The notes under the pieces are model-generated. The model made no database searches and was not told the DNA's origin. It was given only the letters and a program-made list of their open reading frames with translations. Positions 57,990 to 64,000 of a DNA stretch of 64,000 nucleotides are shown here, piece by piece. How positions within the stretch are numbered: the first letter of the stretch is position 1; the number at the start of each line of letters is the position of its first letter. The stretch comes from Clavelina lepadiformis (lineage: Eukaryota > Chordata > Ascidiacea > Aplousobranchia > Clavelinidae): positions 14,951,820-15,015,819 of the forward strand of contig NC_135248.1 of assembly GCF_947623445.1 (NCBI RefSeq), read 5' to 3'. The position numbers were made by a program, and so were the translations under genes.

Positions 57990-58170
57990 TCAATTGTGAC
58001 GATAGACCGGTGCCAAGCGCAGGTGTATTTAATGTTGTTATCTGGTTAAGTAGCGCTTGAAGGAAAATAATGAGCTGTGTAAGTGAGGGCAGATTACTTG
58101 GTGGAAGAGCAATGGGGGGTCGGTATTAAACAGTCAAAGAGACGGCGGCATTGTGACGTTATTATGACGA
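57990..58170 (+). promoter_or_regulatory. Orphan Zic-promoter-like block 4
   Basis: TGAAGGAAAATAATGAGCTG, then GATTACTTGGTGGAAGAGCA and GGCATTGTGACGTTATTATG, follow the element order of the finger-less Zic promoter at 59750-59955. No TATA box, leader intron or Zic exon follows. The downstream part (58150-58260) is duplicated at 61985-62100. Confidence 0.55.
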
Positions 58171-59744
58171 CATCGTAACCTTTGCATTTTAAAGTATGAA
58201 CTTTATAAGGCGAATTTTGCGAACATCAAAGTAAAGTTTACTTAGATCCAGAATAATTGCTTCAAATAGAAAACTATAGAAAGGGACTTTATCGCATAAA
58301 AATTCTTTTCCAAGCTCTGATAATTTATTGAAAGCAAATAAATATCAAAAATTACACAATTAAAACTACAAATTTATGTTTTTGTGAACATCTCCAAAAA
58401 TATAACTTATTTAATCTGATCCGCAATATGACGTCTCAATAATCAAGTAAAAGTTTGCGTTTTGCGCCCAATCGAACATTTATCTGTTAAATACACGAAA
58501 TCAAAAGTTTTTCTTGTAATAGAGCAAAAATACAACAGTTAAATGACAAAGCGGTTTACGTTTCGACATGAAGTGATGATAAATTTACCAAACGCAGCGT
58601 TCCCGATATTGCAATTGTTATAATACACTATTAACGTCATACAATAAGGACAATTGGAAAACGCAAAAAACGACACTGGTTCATCAGCTTTTCATTATTA
58701 CCAAATAGCAGTAGACGTCAACTTAGCATTTGGTTACGTTTTGTATAAACGTTGTGTTATAAACTGATTTAAAATTTGCTACAGACTGTACAGGACCAAC
58801 CTTACATAAATTGCTCGAAAGAGTTGGAAGTTTAGAATAATTCTTCTACACAAGAAGAAAATTATCTCATCAGCGTAAAGCGAAGTAAATATTTACATCC
58901 GTGTTGCGAGCAGACACTTCCAAAACGAAAACAAAAGCTGCTCAGTGTAAAATACAAACTCAAACAAAGCCCTCAACCCCGTAATTAAATAAACAAACGC
59001 CATCTGGAGAAGACGGGGAGCACTCATTGTGAGGTAACAATGGGATAATCACTAGCAGGGATAAAAATTTTATATCAAGTCAGGTTTTGGAAGGTGAATG
59101 TCAACTCCCCTATGCATGACGATAGTTATAAAATGTGGAGTTGTTGGGAATTTCGGAAACGACAATTTTATCATTTTAACCACCTTTGATAGAGTAACAA
59201 CAATCTCTAAACCGATTAAGGATTTATTCAACTCATATAAAATAATGGTTTTAATAACTTAAAAGTTGCTCACAAAATGTATCTTTTCACAAGAACTTTC
59301 TAATACAGTATATTCATGATTTTCGAATCTAAAAAGCTCTGGTCTTAGTTTAGAATTAACCAACAATCACAAGCGAAATGCGTCGAGGGTTAAAATAAAA
59401 GTTTGGTTTTGGTTCAATATTTCTATACTAAAGTGCTATTGAAATGCTATTAAAGCGTTTCTTGGACTTTTTGAGACGATGTTTTCAATTTTTGACCATA
59501 GTGTGTTAAGCTAAAAATCTAAATATAAAACATGTCTTTATTAAGTTTTAAACCTGTATTTAGCATACGTTTAACATACATATGTTTTTAATATTTGACC
59601 ATAGCTTAAATTAAAATTTCAAATTCAAAACTTGTATTTGTTAAATTGTTAACCTGTATTTAGCTTATGTTCTCAAAATATATTATTGTGTCTCACTTGA
59701 TTAATCCAGTAACGACGAATAATTTAAACTTCGCGACCTCATTA

Positions 59745-60163
59745 TTTCCACATCACGCAACGTCATCAATGGACGAGTACTGAGTACAAGCATTGACGCG
59801 ATAATGACCGATTGAAGGAAAATAATGAGCTGTGAAATCGCAGCACGTGACCTGGTGGGAAAAGGATTGTCTACAAAATGAAATTAAACAAACAAAGAAT
59901 CAATTGTGACGTCGTAATAAGACAAAGGCAAAGTGAGATACGGCCAGGTATAAATGACGAGGACACATCTGGATGTGTCCAGTAGTTGGTCAATGTTCGA
60001 CAGGTAACATTTGAAGCAGAAGTAATCGTAAAAGTCTTTACGGCTTGACAAAAGTTGAAAAGTCTGCCAGAGGTAAGTATCTTTCTACATTTGTATGATT
60101 ACATAATCGTGATATCTTTTATCTGTTTTCATGTTTTCAGCTTTCTTCAAAATACAGAACAAA
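59745..60163 (+). promoter_or_regulatory. Promoter, leader exon and leader intron of Zic copy C
   Basis: Distal ATCACGCAACGTCATCAATG, then GAAGGAAAATAATGAGCTG, CAGCACGTGACCTGGTGGG, TTAAACAAACAAAG, GTGACGTCGTAATAAG and TATAAAT at 59949-59955. The leader exon ends at the GTAAGT donor at 60073; the leader intron ends TTTTCAG at 60140. The elements match copies A and B in order and spacing. Confidence 0.85.
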
Positions 60164-61003
60164 ATGAATCCTCCTAACGACCCTACCCACTCACCTGTTG
60201 CTGCTGACAACACAAGACCTAACACAGATCCTCAAAATTCGTTCTCGGCTGCCCAACAACTATATTCCCGTTCTCAGGCCCATTTTTATCCATCAATGCC
60301 CATGGCTTTATTTTATGCCGGATATGACGCATCAGGACATGTTCATCAACCTCCAGCGCTCTCATCCGGCTATCAGCATCCTTATTACTTTCAACCCCAG
60401 CAAATTCCGATGCAATATCAAGATCTACAACTACCATCTAACTTTCAGCAACAACCGTCAACCATCGCTTATGATCAGGTCGTAGTACAGGAACAAAGCG
60501 ACGACACTTCCTACGCGCATTATTACCAAAACCATGTGACAGTTTTCGAGGTCATGTCCGGGTTTGTCAACTACATGAGGATCCGAACTGAAGTAAATTC
60601 ATTGGACTATTTTCATACAAACTTCTGTTCGTCAAGAAACTCACCAGAATCCTCCTCCAATTCAACAGAAGATTCAAATGAAGCGCCTGAACAATTAAGA
60701 CAACAAAAAAGAATTACGTCATCGCCACAAAGAAATCCAGAAGCTTTAGCAGAATTTGCCGACCTTCATGCAAGGCAAGATCCATTGGACTATTTTCATA
60801 TAAACTCACCGGAATCTTCTTCCAATTTAACAGGGGCTTCAAATAGATCGCTTGAAACCAGACAGAAAGAAAGAAATGCGCAATCACCTCAAAGAAACGC
60901 GGAAGATTTAGCAGAATTTGCCGAGCTTCATGCACGGCAAGATCCGGTAATGCATCCAGTTATTGTCGATGTAAACAACTTCAACGAAATACAAGAGGCT
61001 TGA
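60164..61003 (+). CDS. Zic-related protein lacking zinc fingers, with a duplicated tail (copy C)
   Basis: A 279-aa ORF after the Zic leader intron. Residues 1 to about 105 match the N-terminus of Zic copies A/B ([46 protein letters not shown]). The Q-rich part then passes directly into two consecutive copies of a tail module: LDYFH-x-N, SPESSSN, an R/Q/K-rich link, SPQRN-x-E-x-LAEFA-x-LHARQDP. No Cys-His finger is present, so DNA binding is lost. The tail module is the C-terminal exon of copy A (SPESTSN ... [10 protein letters not shown]). After EIQEA a TGA replaces the tryptophan of copy A (QEEW), and the frame stays recognisable beyond it (NDGDFMEGQ). It may be a pseudogene or a new promoter-driven finger-less protein. 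AATAAA lies near 61300. Confidence 0.8.
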   Translation: MNPPNDPTHSPVAADNTRPNTDPQNSFSAAQQLYSRSQAHFYPSMPMALFYAGYDASGHVHQPPALSSGYQHPYYFQPQQIPMQYQDLQLPSNFQQQPSTIAYDQVVVQEQSDDTSYAHYYQNHVTVFEVMSGFVNYMRIRTEVNSLDYFHTNFCSSRNSPESSSNSTEDSNEAPEQLRQQKRITSSPQRNPEALAEFADLHARQDPLDYFHINSPESSSNLTGASNRSLETRQKERNAQSPQRNAEDLAEFAELHARQDPVMHPVIVDVNNFNEIQEA

Positions 61004-61975
61004 ATTCCAAATGATGGCGACTTTATGGAAGGGCAGGTCGAGCTTGATTCAGATGACCCCAACCATTGACCAGAACCATTCTATTATTAACCAGAACCAC
61101 CACCAAATATTTCGAATAAATGGAGTTTTAGACATGTTTATTTCGCATGGAATTGAAAGGTATAAATTGGACAATTTTTAAAGCTGCCTTTTTGTTTATA
61201 ACCCTGAGGTAAGATATAAACTTGTATTAAGCATGTGTAATTGTGTGTGTAATTTTATAGAATTCGTGTACGTCCTGTGTGCCTTATAAGCTTATAGTGT
61301 AATAAAGTGAAATACGAAATGTTTTATGAGATTAAATCTGCTTTTTTAACGCTATAGTCACACTGCTACTTACCTTGACAACCTTCTCACAATTCTCTTC
61401 AATTAATTATCCATTTATTTCCTGTCTTTGTGCTTCGGTAAATTACGTTGTCTTCCTGTAACCGGTCGTGTCTTAATAGAGACGATCTATGGTGCCCGCA
61501 TGGTTGTCCAACAACTCTTGCAAAGACCTCCGGCGTATTTGAACCAACGCCAACATAATTTCCTGCTGTAGATATTGCGCTAGTTATTCAATGCTTTGTT
61601 AATTCATGCCGAATTCCCATACAATTACAAACTGTACCAACAATAGCGTAATTTAATGTAGGAAGTGTATAAGCGGTCTTCGAACATAATACATTGGCAA
61701 ACAAAACAACTAGCGCAGGCAACATATCTATTTATTTGCACTGTCCGAGAACTAACATGTTCCGGACATGAACATATGTCCTTCCTCAAGCAGGAAACAG
61801 ACGGAAATGCTAAAATCAAAGTTGTGTAGATATTTATAAATTATAATGACCACGTACGGAAGTAACTGCAAGGAAAAAGGACACAAGGTTTAGAGCTTAA
61901 AAACAAAACGATACAATAAACATTGACAACTGCGAAAGCATTGTTCAAAATAACAGGCTGTCGCGATGGCAGATA
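61004..61975. other. 3' UTR and 3' flank of Zic copy C
   Basis: It begins with the former tail codons after the TGA, then an AATAAA near 61300. 61440-61545 (CCGGTCGTGTCTT, CTATGGTGCCCGCATGGTTG, CAAAGACCTC) is the reverse complement of 20985-21070, the spacer between the broken Zic tail and copy A. The 3' flanks of clusters A and B are therefore also homologous. Confidence 0.65.
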
Positions 61976-63469
61976 TTGTAGAAGAAAGCGGCATTGTGAT
62001 GTTATTATGACAACATCATAGCCTTTGCATTTTAAAGGATGAACGTTATAAGACCATCTTTGCAACCATCAAAGTTAAGTTTACTTAGATCCAGAAAATT
62101 GTTTCAAATAGAAAAGTACAAAGGGACTTTTTTTGCATAAAAATTCCTTTCCAAGCTCTGATAATTAATTAATTTATTGAAAGAAAAGAAATATCATAAT
62201 TTACACAAATAAAACTAAAATGTTAGATTTTTTGCAAACATCTTCAAAAATATAACTTACTTAATCTGATCCGCAATATGACGTCTGAACAGTCCTGTTA
62301 AACTTTGAATTTTGCGTGCAATCGCACATTTATTTGTTAAATACATGAAATCAAAATTTTTTGTTGTAATTGAGCAAAAATACAAAAGTTAAATTAAAAA
62401 GCGGTTTATGTTTCAATGTGAAGTGATGATAAATTTACCAAACGCAGCGGTGTTGATATTGCAATTGTTATAATACACTATTAACGTCATACAGTAAAGA
62501 CAATTGGAAAAGGCAAAAAAGACACTGGTTCATCAGCATTTCATTATTACCAAATAGTAGTAGACGTCAACTTAGCATTTAGTTACGTTTTGTATATATG
62601 TTATGTTATAAACTGATTTAAAATTTGCTACAGACTGTACATGACCAACCGAAACTTAGAGTAATATTTCCAGACAAGGAGAAAATAATCTTATCAGCGT
62701 GAAGCGAAGTAAATATTTTCATCCTTTTCGCAAACAGACACTTCCAAAACGAAAACAAAAGCTGCAAAGAGTAAAATACAAACTCAAACAAAACCCTCAA
62801 ACCCCGTAATTAAATAAACAAAGCCATCTAGAGAAGACGGGGAGCGCTCATTGTGAGGTAACAATGGGATAGTCACCAGCAGCGATAAAACGTTTCTATC
62901 AAGTCAGGTTTTGGAAGGTGAATGTCAACTCCCCTATGCATGACGATAGTTATAAAATGTGGAGTTGTTGGGAATTTCGGAAACGACAATTTTATCATTT
63001 TAACCACCTTTGATAGAGTAACAACAATCTCTAAACCGATTAAGGATTTATTCAACTCATATAAAATAATGGTTTTAATAACTTAAAAGTTGCTCACAAA
63101 ATGTATCTTTTCGCAAGAACTTTCTAATACAGTATATTCATGATTTTCGAATCTAAAAAGCTCTGGTCTTAGTTTAGAATTAACCAACAATCACAAGCGA
63201 AATGCGTCGAGGGTTAAAATAAAAGTTTGGTTTTGGTTCAATATTTCTATACTAATGTGCTATTGAAATGCTATTAAAGCGTTTCTTGGACTTTTTGAGA
63301 CGATGTTTTCAATTTTTGACCATAGTGTGTTAAGCTAAAAATCTAAATAAAAAACATGTCTTTATTAAGTTTTAAACCTGTATTTAACATACGTTGTCAA
63401 TGTACATTTTTGTTGTGTCACTGAATTAATCCAGTAACGACAAATAATTTAAACTTCACGCCCTCATTA

Positions 63470-63888
63470 TTTCGTCATCACGCAACGTCATTAATGTACG
63501 AGTGCTGAGTACAAGCATTTACGCGATAAAGACCGGTTGAAGGAAAATAATGAGCTGTGTAATCACAGCACGTGACCTGGTGGGAAAAGGATTGTCTACA
63601 AAATGAAATTAAACAAACAAAGAATCAATTGTGACGTCGTAATAAGACAAAGGCAAAGTGAGATACGGCCAGGTATAAATGACGAGGACACATCTGAATG
63701 TGTCCAGTAGTTGGTCAATGTTCGACAGGTAACATTTGAAGCAGAAGTAATCGTAAAAGTCTTTACAGCTTGATACAAGTTGAAAAGTCTGCCAGAGGTA
63801 TGTATCTTTCTACATTTGTATGATTAGATAATCGTGATATCTTTTATCTGTTTTTATGTTTTCATATTTCTTCAAAATACAGAACAAA
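63470..63888 (+). promoter_or_regulatory. Promoter and leader of Zic copy D, with a mutated leader acceptor
   Basis: Same elements as copy C (ATCACGCAACGTCATTAATG, CACGTGACCTGGTGGG, TTAAACAAACAAAG) with TATAAAT at 63674-63680 and a GTATGT donor at 63798. The leader intron acceptor reads TTTTCAT at 63865 instead of TTTTCAG. The next usable AG (AATACAG at 63882) leaves six bases before the start codon. Confidence 0.85.
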
Positions 63889-64000
63889 ATGAATCCTCCT
63901 AACGACCCTACCCGCTCACCTGTTGCTCCTGACAACACAAGACCTAACACAGATCCTCAAAATTCGTTCTCGGCTGCCCAACAACTATATTCCCGTTCTC
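63889..64000 (+). CDS. Zic-related gene, copy D, first coding exon (cut by window edge)
   Basis: MNPPNDPTRSPVAPDNTRPN and on, nearly identical to copy C over 37 codons (differences at the R/H and P/A positions). Whether it has fingers cannot be seen. Because the unit is a recent tandem copy of the finger-less gene, I expect the same structure, but that is inference. Confidence 0.8.
   Translation, partial: MNPPNDPTRSPVAPDNTRPNTDPQNSFSAAQQLYSRS

Larger units (their letters stand above)
58150..64000 (+). repeat. Direct tandem duplication, unit about 3.7-3.8 kb
   Basis: 58150-60240 is repeated with high identity from about 61985 to the window end. Examples are TAATACACTATTAACGTCAT at both 58620 and 62470, and GATTATCC-type flank, promoter, leader and coding start in both. 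The spacing is about 3840 bp at the left, 3825 bp at 59041/62866 and 3725 bp at the two start codons. The shrinkage is explained by an indel of about 100 bp at 59575-59670, present only in the first unit. Each unit contains one finger-less-type Zic gene start. Confidence 0.93.

Noticed and set aside
1..64000. CRISPR arrays, operons, phage or bacterial features
   Set aside because: The window is eukaryotic (spliced genes, TATA/leader introns, AATAAA signals); the tandem repeats are satellites or transposon parts, with no spacer structure.

Overview
This is an AT-rich animal genomic window with small introns (about 65 to 900 bp), TATA-containing promoters and many short DNA transposons. It carries several linked copies of a five-finger Zic-class gene. 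Multicopy divergent Zic genes with a Q-rich N-terminus are the hallmark of the ascidian Zic-r.b/ZicL family, so I read the window as Ciona (sea squirt). That assignment is inference from protein content, not a database match. Layout: (1) 149-14363, minus strand: the N-terminal 2406 codons of a VPS13D-like bridge lipid-transfer protein, which I could resolve into 36 exons with GT/AG borders and a reading frame that closes at every junction; the gene runs off the left edge. (2) 14.4-20.4 kb: mostly non-coding, with a 32-bp tandem array, a SINE, a dispersed repeat shared with 47 kb, and a possible small plus-strand gene at 19637-20340. (3) 20.6-30.7 kb: Zic cluster A. A minus-strand five-finger gene (21216-22628) lies next to a broken copy of a Zic tail (20650-20960). 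It is followed by three Zic-promoter-like blocks with no Zic gene attached and a plus-strand five-finger gene (29042-30559). (4) 31-46 kb: repeat-rich. It holds a dispersed repeat pair (one copy interrupted by an insert with a retroposon-like 3' tail), a run of degenerate tRNA-like sequences (38.4-41.0 kb), a decayed LINE reverse-transcriptase fragment and a few coding-like exons. (5) 46.2-49.1 kb: a repeat/palindrome-rich element followed by a plus-strand gene for an acidic, Tyr/Asp-rich protein. (6) 49.3-52.7 kb: a DNA transposon with an inserted, non-autonomous piggyBac element, then a hAT-like MITE. (7) 54119-55465, minus strand: an intronless RETREG/FAM134-type ER-phagy receptor. (8) 55.87-56.70 kb: a pogo/Tigger-like element. 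(9) 57.9-64.0 kb: Zic cluster B, a direct tandem duplication with a unit of about 3.7-3.8 kb. The first unit encodes a Zic-like protein that has lost all zinc fingers; the second is cut by the window edge. The genes do not form an operon. What links much of the window is repeated local duplication of the Zic promoter, 5' leader intron and N-terminal exon, with loss, swapping or duplication of the downstream parts. The intact fingers make two copies likely DNA-binding regulators; the finger-less copies keep the promoter but not the DNA-binding domain.
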